Source: Leptospirillum ferrooxidans C2-3 (GTDB taxonomy: Bacteria; Nitrospirota; Leptospirillia; Leptospirillales; Leptospirillaceae). Taken from it: a DNA stretch of 64,000 nt. The position numbers were made by a program, and so were the translations under genes. The stretch lies in the NCBI RefSeq assembly GCF_000284315.1, contig NC_017094.1, positions 2,015,486 to 2,079,485 on the forward strand, written 5' to 3'. Shown here piece after piece: positions 1 to 8,121 of the stretch. The notes below the pieces were generated by a model. It was not told where the DNA came from and searched no databases. It was given only the letters and a program-made list of their open reading frames with translations. Position 1 is the first letter of the stretch. Every line of letters starts with the position of its first letter.

Positions 1-228
1 CCTCTCCCTGGTGTTCCGGATCTCGCCAATGGTTCCTCCGATCAAGACTGTCTCTCCGGCAATCTCCTTGTAGTCCCGGATAATCGAAGAAGGATCGAGG
101 TCCGTAACAACTCCGGAAAGCTGCTTTTCAGTAAAGACAGGAGGGTTCAAAAAAGCACATGCTCCCAAGAAAAAATAGAGACCAACCGTGTATAACAGTT
201 TCTCTTTTCGATCAAAACGCCTACACAT
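1..228 (-). CDS. Slp family outer-membrane lipoprotein (N-terminal part, runs off the window)
   Basis: Only the first 76 codons are in the window; the 3' end lies beyond position 1. The reading begins MCRRFDRKEK, followed by a hydrophobic segment ending in a lipobox-like FLGAC, so the mature protein probably starts at a lipidated Cys. Downstream residues resemble the start of the Slp family of outer-membrane lipoproteins (a V-x-GG-x-I-G-x-I-R-N stretch). An in-frame ATG at 234 also exists, but AGGAG at 240-236 lies 7 nt from the ATG at 228, which favours 228. It is divergent from the DUF4912-pspA operon and could belong to the same envelope theme. The family call rests on a short stretch and is moderate. 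Confidence 0.6.
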   Translation of the reverse strand, partial: MCRRFDRKEKLLYTVGLYFFLGACAFLNPPVFTEKQLSGVVTDLDPSSIIRDYKEIAGETVLIGGTIGEIRNTRER

Positions 229-241
229 CAACATTCTCCTT

Positions 242-270
242 TTGAACCGGTCCGACAATTCGGGTATAAT
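242..270 (+). promoter_or_regulatory. Sigma-70-type promoter for the DUF4912-pspA operon
   Basis: A perfect -10 hexamer TATAAT lies at 265-270 and a -35-like TTGAAC at 242-247, with a 17-nt spacer. It lies about 75 nt upstream of the DUF4912 start, in the gap between divergent genes. No transcription data are available, so this is a sequence-only call. Confidence 0.6.
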
Positions 271-344
271 GGCCTTAAGGTATTCTTTCAAAAGGGACTT
301 CCGAAACCCAATCCAACCGAACGACTCTCAGGAAGGATTCTCCC

Positions 345-1046
345 ATGTTTTCGGCAAACTGGCTAAGAAGCTCTTCCTCAAGTGACCATCTCTTGAGGGC
401 TCCCCTTGACTCTTCCCATAAGATCCCTGAAGGAACAGCCTGGAAAAAGCCTCTTGGCTTCATAAGGGAGGAATCCCGACTGACCCTTTGGCCGGTCGAC
501 CCATACCGGATCTTTGCCTCCGTGAGGATCGCAAACTCCGACCAAAGGTTCAACCACAGGGTGATCACGTCACTCATCATAAGGGTTCTGGATATCACCC
601 ACTCTCCCTATGCCTCCGGAGACGAGTTCGAGGACCAGACCAACCATCAGCACTGGGAAAGTCTTTTCAATACCGCAAGCTACACTTTCGACATTGCCCT
701 CGCCGGAGCAACATCCTGGTATATTCCTCTTTGGGATTCCGAGCGGATATTCACCGCTTTTCTGGGAGGCTATCCGACGGACGCGCCGGGAACATTTCGA
801 TCCATTTTAAAGTCCAATGTGATCAGGACACCTTCGGGAAAGGTCCATCCTGGTGTCGGCATTTTGCACCACCACTATGGACAGGAACGAAAAGAATCGA
901 TTTTCATAGCCTCCGGAGACTCCTTCCTGAAAGGAGCTTCAGAAGTGGACACTTTTCATCACTTTCCCGGCAGCTCCGAGAGACATCTCGCTTCCGGCCC
1001 CCAAAAAAATCTTCCATCCTCTTCAGAATACAGGAGTCGTGCATGA
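345..1046 (+). CDS. DUF4912 domain protein
   Basis: A 233-residue protein with the DUF4912 hallmark near residues 48-65: a positively ending DPYRIFASVRI stretch matching the family's dP-x-x-hFAhW-x-h core. The function of the family is not established. The start is supported by an AGGAAGG-like ribosome site 8 nt upstream. It is the first gene of an operon: its stop overlaps the ATG of the PspA gene in an ATGA arrangement at 1043-1046, which implies translational coupling. The protein has no signal peptide or membrane segment, so it is probably cytosolic. The last 30 residues look low-complexity. Pairing with PspA suggests a role in envelope stress, which is inference only. Confidence 0.75.
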   Translation: MFSANWLRSSSSSDHLLRAPLDSSHKIPEGTAWKKPLGFIREESRLTLWPVDPYRIFASVRIANSDQRFNHRVITSLIIRVLDITHSPYASGDEFEDQTNHQHWESLFNTASYTFDIALAGATSWYIPLWDSERIFTAFLGGYPTDAPGTFRSILKSNVIRTPSGKVHPGVGILHHHYGQERKESIFIASGDSFLKGASEVDTFHHFPGSSERHLASGPQKNLPSSSEYRSRA

Positions 1047-1720
1047 GCCTTTATGAGCGCTTTCGAACCATTTTTCTGGCCAATGCCAATACCGTGGCAG
1101 ATCACCTCGAAGATCCTGCTGCCATGATGGCCCAACAGATGAGAGCACTGGATGACAAGCTTCAAAAGGCCCAGGGAGAGCTGGTGAAGGCGGTGGCCGA
1201 AATCAAGCTTCTCGAACAGAAAATCCGAGACGATGAATCCCAGGTCGCCCTCTATCAGGAGCGGGCGGAAAAAGCCGTCAAAGCGGGGAATGACGATCTG
1301 GCAAAAAGAGCTCTTGTGGAAAAAAGCCGGCTTTCGGCCGATCTTTCCGAAATGACCAGGCAGCGGGATGAACAGCAAAAAGTGGTCTCCGAAATTGAGG
1401 GGGATCTTTCAAAGCTGAGGGACATGCATGACGAGTTCGCACGAAAACAGTCCATGCTTTCTCTGCGGGAAGAGAGGGCACAGGCCTCCCAGGAGGTCAA
1501 CAGCATTCGTGCAGAGATCGACCCCGGCCATCTTGGCTCTGAAATGAAACGGATGACAGACAAGATCGACATGATGGAAGCACAGGCACAGGCAACAAGA
1601 GAGATTGCGGATCGACAATCCGGAGCCGACCTGGACACCGCCTTCCGGGAACTGGACAAAAAGTCCCCGGATATCGACTCAGAGCTTTCCAATCTCAAGA
1701 AAACCCTTGGTGCCCCCTGA
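1043..1720 (+). CDS. pspA: PspA/IM30 family protein
   Basis: A 225-residue, almost entirely alpha-helical coiled-coil protein with the PspA/IM30/ESCRT-III-like N-terminus (MSLYERFRTIFLANAN, then DPAAMMAQQMRALDDKL). Family members bind membranes, form rings or rods and protect the cytoplasmic membrane. The open frame continues upstream to 488, but the family N-terminus, the CAGGAG site at 1031-1036 and the overlap with the DUF4912 stop fix the start at 1043. The length matches the family. The next gene begins 1 nt after its stop. There is no PspBC or PspF nearby, so control must differ from the enterobacterial psp operon. Confidence 0.9.
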   Translation: MSLYERFRTIFLANANTVADHLEDPAAMMAQQMRALDDKLQKAQGELVKAVAEIKLLEQKIRDDESQVALYQERAEKAVKAGNDDLAKRALVEKSRLSADLSEMTRQRDEQQKVVSEIEGDLSKLRDMHDEFARKQSMLSLREERAQASQEVNSIRAEIDPGHLGSEMKRMTDKIDMMEAQAQATREIADRQSGADLDTAFRELDKKSPDIDSELSNLKKTLGAP

Positions 1721-1721
1721 T

Positions 1722-3023
1722 ATGGGAAAAAGAAACCATCGCCTGAAGCCTGCCCGCATCAATCCTTTGACTGCTTTTCTTTTCTTTGTCTTTCTATTCC
1801 TGATGCCGCCGAATGCCATGGCGGCACAGACCTTTGAGGACGGCCTTACCCTTTACCATCAAGGGAACCTCGAGGCGGCATTCAATGTCTTCAGGGACCT
1901 TCATCAAAGCCACCCGACTGGGACAGGAAAGCTTCTCTATTTCATGGCCCTTTCCTCGAACAGGCTTCACAGGCACCATGAAGCGCTCAGATACCTTGAC
2001 GGGGCGATCCAAACAAACCCTTCCCTTTCCTTTGCCAGAAACAAGGCTCATGTGAAAACGCTGAGGGAAAGGCTTGTCAGGGAAACCAGCCAGTTCTCTC
2101 CGGATTCTTCCGGAAACCGGTTGCCACCACCAGTCTCCTCCCTCTCCGGGCTTTCACCCGAACCATCCCATGGAGGCCACTCAACCTTGATGATTGCCAT
2201 GATTGTTGTCTTCGCCATCGCCCTTCTGATCTTTGTCGCAGGACGACTGGGTGAAAAGAAAAAAAACGAACTGCAAAATCAGACCAAAAGGCAAATGGAA
2301 GAGACCGGGGCCAGGCTGATTGCCGCCATCGACAAGCTCAGGGAGGAAAAAAGCTACTACCTGCTCGACCATCCCGACCAGAAAAATCTTCTGGAAAAGG
2401 CTTTTGCCAATCTTGATACATCCTATGTCCGGGTCCTGACGATCATGAAAGAAGCCGATACACAGGGGACGGACTGGGAAGACCGAAACAGGAGGTTCGA
2501 AGCGGCACTCGCTCCTGTCGATGAAGCCATCAGGCAAATTCGATTCATCATGGAACCGGGAAGTGCAGCTCTTCCCCCGTCAGGGGAAACACCGGTCCCT
2601 CCCTCCGTCAACATGCACCCGAATGCGGAGAATCAGCCCCTTACAGGGGGATCGGATCCTTCAAAGTGTATTTTTGACGGAAATGATGCTACTAACGGCA
2701 GGACCATTTCCCTTGAGCGGGATGGAAAAGTCGCGTTTGTAAGGGTCTGCCCCAAATGTCTGTCCGAAATGGAAAGCAATTATCAGAGGACCGGTAACTA
2801 TGCGCCACCCCAAAACGCCTTCGGTGGCGGAATGGGCTTCATGGGGGGAGGCATGGGCTTTGGAGACATGATGCTTATGGACTGGATGATGCATTCGGGA
2901 GAGCGTCCGGAGGTGGTCAACAACTACTATCCTTCACCTGAGTCGGGAGGATGGCAGGGTGGAGGCGATCACGGCCGGGAAGATCGCGAAGGATCCATTG
3001 GTGAAAGCAGCGACCGCAGCTGA
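1722..3023 (+). CDS. Membrane-anchored repeat protein with zinc-ribbon-like and Gly/Met-rich C-terminus
   Basis: A 433-residue protein of unknown function. It opens with a hydrophobic export segment (residues about 15-34), then a TPR-like helical region (about 35-115) and a Pro/Ser linker. A transmembrane helix follows (about 150-172), then a charged coiled coil (about 180-280). The tail carries two cysteines as CPKC plus an upstream Cys, suggesting a metal ribbon, then a Gly/Met-rich stretch and an acidic end. The open frame extends upstream to 1605, but the ATG at 1722 directly follows the pspA stop. Its own stop overlaps the next start as TGATG at 3021-3025. The context suggests it is the membrane partner of the PspA-like protein; this is inference. 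Confidence 0.75.
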   Translation: MGKRNHRLKPARINPLTAFLFFVFLFLMPPNAMAAQTFEDGLTLYHQGNLEAAFNVFRDLHQSHPTGTGKLLYFMALSSNRLHRHHEALRYLDGAIQTNPSLSFARNKAHVKTLRERLVRETSQFSPDSSGNRLPPPVSSLSGLSPEPSHGGHSTLMIAMIVVFAIALLIFVAGRLGEKKKNELQNQTKRQMEETGARLIAAIDKLREEKSYYLLDHPDQKNLLEKAFANLDTSYVRVLTIMKEADTQGTDWEDRNRRFEAALAPVDEAIRQIRFIMEPGSAALPPSGETPVPPSVNMHPNAENQPLTGGSDPSKCIFDGNDATNGRTISLERDGKVAFVRVCPKCLSEMESNYQRTGNYAPPQNAFGGGMGFMGGGMGFGDMMLMDWMMHSGERPEVVNNYYPSPESGGWQGGGDHGREDREGSIGESSDRS

Positions 3024-4114
3024 TGCGCATTCTGTTTTCAGCATCAAATGGTCTGGGACTTGGACATCTGAACAGACTTCTGTCCTTGGCTCTTGCCATC
3101 CGGAACGCGGAACCGAAACATGAGATCATCTTTCTCACGAACTCGGAGGCCGGGCCGTATCCCGAGGAATTTCCCTTTTTCACAATCCGGATTCCAGGGA
3201 AGTCCCGCGCGAAAAAATCAGGACTGACCCTGAAGTCCTACCTCCAGACGGTGCGTCCCATTTTCTGGCAGGCAATTGCATCGTTTGATCCGCATGTGAT
3301 CGTGGTAGACACCTTTCCGGAGGGGCCGGAAGGAGAGCTCAGGGCCATTCTGGAATGGCCCATCAAAAAAATATTTGTGTTCCGGGAAATCGATCCGGAC
3401 CGTTGGCCAGAAGACCAGTTCCAATCCCTTCTCTCCCCCTTTCACAAGATTCTGGTTCCCCACAATCCCGGAGAAGTCCCTCTTCCTTCTTTCTTTGACA
3501 CAGACCCCAGAGTCCATTTTATAGGGCCAGTAACAGCCCCCCTATCGTTGCACGGCCGGGAAAAGGCGAGAGAGCTTCTCGGAATCGATACCGATCCAAC
3601 CCTTCTCGTGACACTCGGCGGGGGAGGGGATCCGGATTCTGTTTCCTTATCCGGGAAGGTCGCCAATTTTTTGACCAACCGGAAGATCTCCTTCCGCCTT
3701 GCGACCGGACCATTGGCAAGGATCCCCTCCACGCAGGAATTTCCCCGGGACAAGATCCTTTCCCTATGGCCCCTGAAACCTTGGCTGTTGGCTTTTGATG
3801 GAATCATTTCTTCGGGAGGATACAATACATTCCATGAGGTGATCGAGTCCGGGCTCCCATCCTTTTTCATTCCGTTTCAACGAGCTCTGGATCCTCAGAA
3901 AGATCGTATTTTACGGGCGGTCTCCCAAGGTTTGGCATTTTCTGCGAAATCGTCGGCTCCTCATTTGGTCATGGAGGCTCTCGACCATTTTCTGGAAAAC
4001 AGATCCAACCTGTTTCAATCCTTAAAAAAGACAGAAAAAAAGGTGATGAGCGGTGCGGAAAATGGCGCATCTTTCATCCTTGACCATCCAATCAATGCGC
4101 CAAAGGGGACTTAA
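3023..4114 (+). CDS. MurG-like glycosyltransferase
   Basis: A 363-residue GT-B-fold glycosyltransferase. The N-terminal domain begins with a G-x-G-x-GHLNR motif (residues about 10-18), as in GT28 and related enzymes. The C-terminal domain carries the nucleotide-sugar-binding signature GGYNTFHEVIESGLP (about 260-275) followed by an arginine-ended loop, as in MurG. It probably transfers a sugar from a nucleotide donor at the cytoplasmic face of the membrane; donor and acceptor cannot be read from the sequence. The start overlaps the previous stop. It is not murG in a canonical cell-wall cluster, so a role in a surface glycan is possible. The frame runs 20 nt into the next gene. Confidence 0.75.
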   Translation: MRILFSASNGLGLGHLNRLLSLALAIRNAEPKHEIIFLTNSEAGPYPEEFPFFTIRIPGKSRAKKSGLTLKSYLQTVRPIFWQAIASFDPHVIVVDTFPEGPEGELRAILEWPIKKIFVFREIDPDRWPEDQFQSLLSPFHKILVPHNPGEVPLPSFFDTDPRVHFIGPVTAPLSLHGREKARELLGIDTDPTLLVTLGGGGDPDSVSLSGKVANFLTNRKISFRLATGPLARIPSTQEFPRDKILSLWPLKPWLLAFDGIISSGGYNTFHEVIESGLPSFFIPFQRALDPQKDRILRAVSQGLAFSAKSSAPHLVMEALDHFLENRSNLFQSLKKTEKKVMSGAENGASFILDHPINAPKGT

Positions 4115-4682
4115 TACCTTGCATCCATTTCTGGACAAAAAAAAGATCATCCTTCATCTTCGTAAAACATCTATCACCATTTTTTTTCTGGCCATCGTTC
4201 ATTGGGCCGCTCCAGCACAATCGGTTTGGGCCGGGGAGCAACCCTCTTCCCTTCAAAGCACCCTGCTTCAATCGGTTTCCGGAATCTACCTGACCCATAT
4301 CCCCGGAGCCTTCACCATTTCAGCAATTGCTTCACAAAAGGGACTTCTCTATCGGGGAGAGATTTCTGATCCGAAAGGATACGTTCATATCCTTTCCCTT
4401 CAAGGTCCGGGGAATGAACGGGTGATCAAGAAAAAAGGAAAGTCGCGAATCTCTTTTTTGCTTTCGCCCTTCCAAAAAGATCAGGTGGACGGATTCACCT
4501 TTGAGACCAAGACCGGCTGTTTCACACTTGTGGTCTGGCAAAGTCCTCCCAAGAAACTTCCAATCATCCATTTAAATGGCTACACACCAAAGATCACAAA
4601 AACGCCTCTTGTTTTTTGCGGACACAATCACAGCATCCGACTTGAATGGCAGGGTCGTCTTCCATCTGCAAAAGGCTCTTGA
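4095..4682 (+). CDS. Secreted protein of unknown function
   Basis: A protein of about 195 residues that I do not recognise. It has a long basic N-region and a hydrophobic core ending near an AQSVWA cleavage-like site around residue 46, then a beta-rich body with two cysteines, which could form a disulfide in the periplasm. An ATG at 4095 overlaps the previous gene by 20 nt; a TTG at 4119 behind an AAGGGG site is an equally reasonable start, and a further upstream ATG lies at 4053. It is the last gene of the DUF4912-pspA operon by spacing and strand. It ends 43 nt before tRNA-Leu. Confidence 0.6.
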   Translation: MRQRGLNTLHPFLDKKKIILHLRKTSITIFFLAIVHWAAPAQSVWAGEQPSSLQSTLLQSVSGIYLTHIPGAFTISAIASQKGLLYRGEISDPKGYVHILSLQGPGNERVIKKKGKSRISFLLSPFQKDQVDGFTFETKTGCFTLVVWQSPPKKLPIIHLNGYTPKITKTPLVFCGHNHSIRLEWQGRLPSAKGS

Positions 4683-4725
4683 GCCTTCCCCCCTCTATCC
4701 GGTACACTATCTCTTCCCATCTCTT

Positions 4726-4812
4726 GCCGGAGTGGCGAAATAGGCAGACGCAAGGGACTTAAAATCCCTCGGCCGCAAGGCCATACCGGTTCGATCCCGG
4801 TCTCCGGCACCA
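4726..4812 (+). tRNA. tRNA-Leu(UAA)
   Basis: An 87-nt class II tRNA with a long variable arm. The acceptor stem GCCGGAG pairs with CTCCGGC, the anticodon loop CTTAAAA carries TAA at 4759-4761, the T-stem/loop is ACCGG-TTCGATC-CCGGT, and CCA is encoded at 4810-4812. It decodes UUA, and UUG by wobble. Its 3' half and flank are duplicated at 8173-8346, so it marks one border of an accessory patch. Confidence 0.95.
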
Positions 4813-4930
4813 ATAATCAAGCCAATTATGAAGATCCTTTCCCCTTCCCTTTGACTTTTTGGGACACTCAGCTCCAAAAGATGTCCCGAATAATCAGTAG
4901 GAAAAATGGCGACCTTTGAAAAAAGGGGAG
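4755..4930 (+). repeat. Direct repeat copy A: tRNA-Leu 3' half plus flank
   Basis: This segment of about 175 nt runs from the tRNA anticodon stem through the CCA end and about 115 nt of flank. It is repeated in the same orientation at 8173-8346 with scattered differences. The flank includes GGGACACTC...GATGTCCCG and ends at a run near GACCTTTGAAAAA. The right edge of this copy is fused to the truncated 3' end of an IS3 orfB. It resembles an attachment-site duplication or a segmental duplication. Confidence 0.85.
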
Positions 4931-4937
4931 ACTTTCA

Positions 4938-5869
4938 ATGGCGCGCCCCTTTCCGTCCATGCTGATCTGGATGTTCCTGGACAAGAGACGTTCGATATAG
5001 CTGTTGCTGGTGAAACGGCTTCCCTGATCGCTGTTGAAAATGGCAGGGAGAGCGGTCGAAAAAGCCCGATCAACATAGTCCAGGACAAACGGCATCTCAA
5101 GTGTCTGGTCCAGTTCCCAGGACACGACATACCGGGAATGCCAGTCGATAATGGCGACCAAGTACATCAATCCGTGGGCCAGTCGGATATACGTAATGTC
5201 GACCCCCCAAATGTGGTGCGGATATTGGGCGGTGATATTCCGGAGGAGATAGGGATAGACTTTGTGCGAAAGAGCCCGTTTGCTGAGATTCGGCCCTGGA
5301 TGGATCCCCTCGATCCCCATTTCCCGCATGAATGTTTGAACACGCTCCCGCCCCACAATGAGTCCTTCCCTTTTGAGAGAAGCCGCAATGCGCCGACTGC
5401 CGAAGAAAGGCCAACGGGTGGTGATCTCGTCAATCCGGTGCCGAAGAGAAATCTCTTCTGGCGATGGGAGAACCGCCCGGTAATAGAGCCCGGAACGAGA
5501 CACGCTCAAAAGCTTGGATTGGGTGGAGAGGGGGAGTTCCGGACAGTCGGAGTCGAGCAGATCCTTTCAATCGGCATGGCTCAGGCTATCCCGGATTTTT
5601 TTTAACCAGACCAGTTGAGTCGTCAGTTGGCCGATTTCCTGAACCAACGCCATGACTTCTTTTTCATGAGTGGTTTTGAGCGCTTAGGTCCGAGAATCGC
5701 TAAACAGATCCGGAAGCCCTTCCACGGCCTGTTTTTTCCACTTCAGAAGCTGGGAATAGTGGATCTTGTGGTCGGAAGCCAGCTGGGTCACGCTCTTTTC
5801 TTCTTTCAGAATCTCGAGAACAATCTTGACCTTCAAATCAGTGGAGTAATGCTTTCTAACAGAACTCAT
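4938..5869 (-). pseudogene. IS3-family transposase (orfA/orfB), decayed and 3'-truncated
   Basis: The orfA part (5869-5684) encodes a helix-turn-helix start (MSSVRKHYSTDLKVKIVLE) typical of the IS3 family. It meets an in-frame TAA after FSDSRT; the frame continues through a leucine-zipper-like stretch and a poly-A run, then another TGA, into orfB. The orfB part (about 5509-4938) has the integrase core, with Asp in WGVDITYI and Asp in FNSDQGS. It breaks off after DGKGRAI, just before the conserved Glu region. Residues after that point come from the tRNA-flank repeat. With two stops and no third catalytic residue the element cannot be active. Its left terminus, past 5877, could not be placed. 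Confidence 0.85.
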
Positions 5870-5941
5870 AATGTTCTTAAAACCTCCCTGTGTTTTGTCT
5901 AGAATTTCCCATCCACTATACTCCGAAATCCCAATTACCTT

Positions 5942-6229
5942 TTAGGCAGCACTCACATGCACATCCACGTGAACTCCCACTTTAGAAAGCATTTTCACTA
6001 GGGAATCGATACTGAACTTCTGAATCTTTCCCTGAAGCAGATCATTTAAGCGGGGCTGAGTAATTCCAAGTATTTTTGCCGCCTCTCTTTGGCTCAACTT
6101 CGATCTCTCCACGAATCGTTCGACCTCGAGCATTAAGCGGGACCGGATCATGAGATGTTCCGCCTCAGTCTCCGAAAATCCCAGATCCTTAAAAACATTC
6201 TCCGATCCTTCTTCCCATTCCGGATTCAT
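5942..6229 (-). CDS. HigA-type antitoxin, XRE-family HTH
   Basis: A 95-residue DNA-binding protein with a Cro/C1-type helix-turn-helix at about residues 45-70 (SQREAAKILGITQPRLNDLL) and an IDSLVKMLSKVG segment typical of HTH proteins paired with Gp49-like toxins. It should neutralise the toxin encoded just upstream and repress the shared promoter. Its ATG overlaps the toxin stop as ATGA at 6229-6226. The toxin-first order is typical of higBA loci. The pair lies inside the accessory patch between two insertion sequences. Confidence 0.85.
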   Translation of the reverse strand: MNPEWEEGSENVFKDLGFSETEAEHLMIRSRLMLEVERFVERSKLSQREAAKILGITQPRLNDLLQGKIQKFSIDSLVKMLSKVGVHVDVHVSAA

Positions 6230-6555
6230 GTCCGTCTCTCCTTTAAAACGATGTTCAATCTTTCCCGAGCCAACTCAAGATCCCGCTGGGGAGTCTTTTG
6301 GGTTTTCTTCACGAACGAGTGAAGGATATACAAAGCCTCCTCGAACTGTGCGACATAGATGATCCGATATTCGTTCTCCGCATGGATGCGAATCTCGCGG
6401 ACACTAGGGCCAACCCCATGCAAGGGCTTCCAGTCTTTTGGATCGAATCCTTCCTGAAGGCGATAGATCTGGTATCCGGCTTCCCTTTGAGCCATTCTGG
6501 AAAAATGTTGCTGAAGATCTTTTTTCGAATTCCCGATCCAAATGACTCGCTTCAT
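6226..6555 (-). CDS. HigB/Gp49-like (RelE superfamily) toxin
   Basis: A 109-residue basic protein of the phage-derived Gp49-like/HigB family, which are usually ribosome-dependent mRNA interferases. Seen features are the central KPLHGVGPSVREIRI segment, the EYRIIYVAQ strand and the LHSFVKKTQKTP motif before a C-terminal helix, all normal for the family. The length is typical and the frame intact. It is translationally coupled to the downstream antitoxin gene. An active toxin next to insertion sequences could help keep the patch in the genome; this is inference. Confidence 0.85.
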   Translation of the reverse strand: MKRVIWIGNSKKDLQQHFSRMAQREAGYQIYRLQEGFDPKDWKPLHGVGPSVREIRIHAENEYRIIYVAQFEEALYILHSFVKKTQKTPQRDLELARERLNIVLKERRT

Positions 6556-6725
6556 AGAGAAATGATATCAAAACCAATATCTAAGTCAATGGAGCCGAAA
6601 TGGTAAAGAAGATTTTTCAGGTCCGTTCTAGTCTGAATAATCATGAGACACCTTGGGACAATTTTGGGACACTTTGGATAAAAAATCCTGTGTAAACAGA
6701 AAGTCACCATACATCACAAGATATT

Positions 6726-6733
6726 GACACTTA
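6726..6733. repeat. Target-site duplication, left copy
   Basis: GACACTTA immediately outside the left inverted repeat of the IS256-family element. An identical octamer sits at 8122-8129 outside the right inverted repeat. Confidence 0.9.
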
Positions 6734-6760
6734 GGTTGAGTCCATATAATGCTGTAAATT
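6734..6760 (+). repeat. IS256 element left terminal inverted repeat
   Basis: Begins GGTTGAGTCC and ends GCTGTAAATT. It matches the reverse complement of 8095-8121 at 21 of 27 positions. Confidence 0.85.
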
Positions 6761-6849
6761 CTAAATTGGCTTGAAATTGAAAAAGGCCACTGTCTTCCCC
6801 GAGAATGGGTGTTGTCCAGACAACCTATTCTCAACAAGGAGGAAGCACA

Positions 6850-8067
6850 ATGGCCGACATTAACGTTACCCTGAATCCGGATCTTTTGCCAAATCTTCTG
6901 TCCGATGATGGCGAAGGAATGAAAAAGCTGGTCGAATCGGTGTTGAACCAGGTTCTGGAAGCCCAGATGGTCGAGCATCTGGGGGCGGATCGTCATGAAC
7001 GCTCGAGCGATCGGACGGGCTATCGAAACGGATACCGGGAACGGCAACTGATGACCCGGGTGGGAACGCTGATCCTTCGAGTTCCCCAAACCCGGGACGG
7101 ACATTTTTCGACCGATCTGTTCCGACGCTACCAGCGCTCTGAACAAGCCCTGGTTCTGGCGCTGATGGAGATGGTGGTCCAGGGAGTCTCGACCCGTAAG
7201 GTCACGCATATCACGGAAGAGTTGTGTGGCGCCCAGTTTTCGAAGTCCACAGTGAGTTCCCTGGCCACGGGTCTTTCGGCCCGGGTCAACCATTGGCGAA
7301 ACCGGAGGCTTGCTGGTCCGTATCCCTTTCTTCTGCTGGATGCCCTGGTGATCCAGGTGAGAAAGGACGACAGCGTGGTTCCGGTCGCCGCCCTGATCGC
7401 GACGGGAATCTCGGAAGAAGGGCAACGGGAGATCCTGGGACTCACGTTGGGAGACAGCGAAAACGAGGCTTCTTGGGACGACATGCTGCGGGACCTCAAG
7501 AGCCGGGGACTGTGTGGGGTGGACCTGGTGGTCTCCGATGACCACAAAGGGCTCAAAAAAGCCGTTCAGAGACACTTTCAGGGAGTCCGCTGGCAACGAT
7601 GCCAGGTGCACTTTCTCCGGAATATTCTGGGTCATGCGCCGGCCTCTCAACGAGGGTCCCTGGCACTGGCCCTGGGACGGCTGTTTCGGGCGGACACGAA
7701 AGAGGAAGCCCGAACCATAAAGAACGAGATTTTTGAGACCTTTGAGAAGAAAGCTCCCAAGTCGATGGAGTGTCTCGATGAAGGCTTTGAGGAATCGCTC
7801 ACGATTTTGTCCTTTCCCCGGAAATATCGGGTCAGGCTCAGAAGCACGAACTCCCAGGAACGACTGAATGAAGAGGTCCGAAGACGGGAACGTGTGATCC
7901 GGATCTTCCCCAACGAAGACTCGGCGATCCGACTCATTGGAGCCCTTCTCTCGGAGTTCCACGAACAATGGAGCACAGGGAAGAAGTATTTCGACATGGC
8001 CGAATATCTGGAGTGGAAGAAGCAGGAACCTCTCAAAACCCCTTCTCTCCTTTCGGTCGTCGAATAA
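6850..8067 (+). CDS. IS256-family (mutator-type) transposase
   Basis: A 405-residue DDE transposase of the IS256 family. The first catalytic Asp is in LLLDALV (about residue 164), the second in VVSDDHKG (about 230). The Glu lies in the family signature of the C-terminal third (NSQERLNEEVRRRERVIRIF). The N-terminus has the usual GYRNGYRERQL segment. The start at 6850 is preceded by AAGGAGG about 7 nt upstream; the open frame reaches 6805 but lacks a site there. It is intact from start to stop and inside intact termini, so the element may still be mobile. Confidence 0.95.
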   Translation: MADINVTLNPDLLPNLLSDDGEGMKKLVESVLNQVLEAQMVEHLGADRHERSSDRTGYRNGYRERQLMTRVGTLILRVPQTRDGHFSTDLFRRYQRSEQALVLALMEMVVQGVSTRKVTHITEELCGAQFSKSTVSSLATGLSARVNHWRNRRLAGPYPFLLLDALVIQVRKDDSVVPVAALIATGISEEGQREILGLTLGDSENEASWDDMLRDLKSRGLCGVDLVVSDDHKGLKKAVQRHFQGVRWQRCQVHFLRNILGHAPASQRGSLALALGRLFRADTKEEARTIKNEIFETFEKKAPKSMECLDEGFEESLTILSFPRKYRVRLRSTNSQERLNEEVRRRERVIRIFPNEDSAIRLIGALLSEFHEQWSTGKKYFDMAEYLEWKKQEPLKTPSLLSVVE

Positions 8068-8094
8068 TTGATGAATTCCATTTCTCGGGAAGAA

Positions 8095-8121
8095 AATTTA
8101 CAGCAACTTTTGGACTTGACC
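8095..8121 (-). repeat. IS256 element right terminal inverted repeat
   Basis: Reverse complement begins GGTCAAGTCC and ends GCTGTAAATT, matching the left terminus. Confidence 0.85.

Larger units (their letters stand above)
6734..8121 (+). mobile_element. IS256-family insertion sequence, complete
   Basis: A 1388-bp element with imperfect 27-bp terminal inverted repeats (6734-6760 and 8095-8121, 21 of 27 positions matching). It is flanked by a perfect 8-bp direct repeat, GACACTTA, and carries one full-length transposase gene. The family typically makes 8-9 bp target duplications, which fits. The ends were placed from the inverted repeat plus the target duplication. Confidence 0.9.

Noticed and set aside
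488-1042. N-terminal extension of the PspA frame by 185 codons
   Set aside because: It overlaps the DUF4912 gene in another frame; the PspA family start, the CAGGAG site and the ATGA overlap place the start at 1043.
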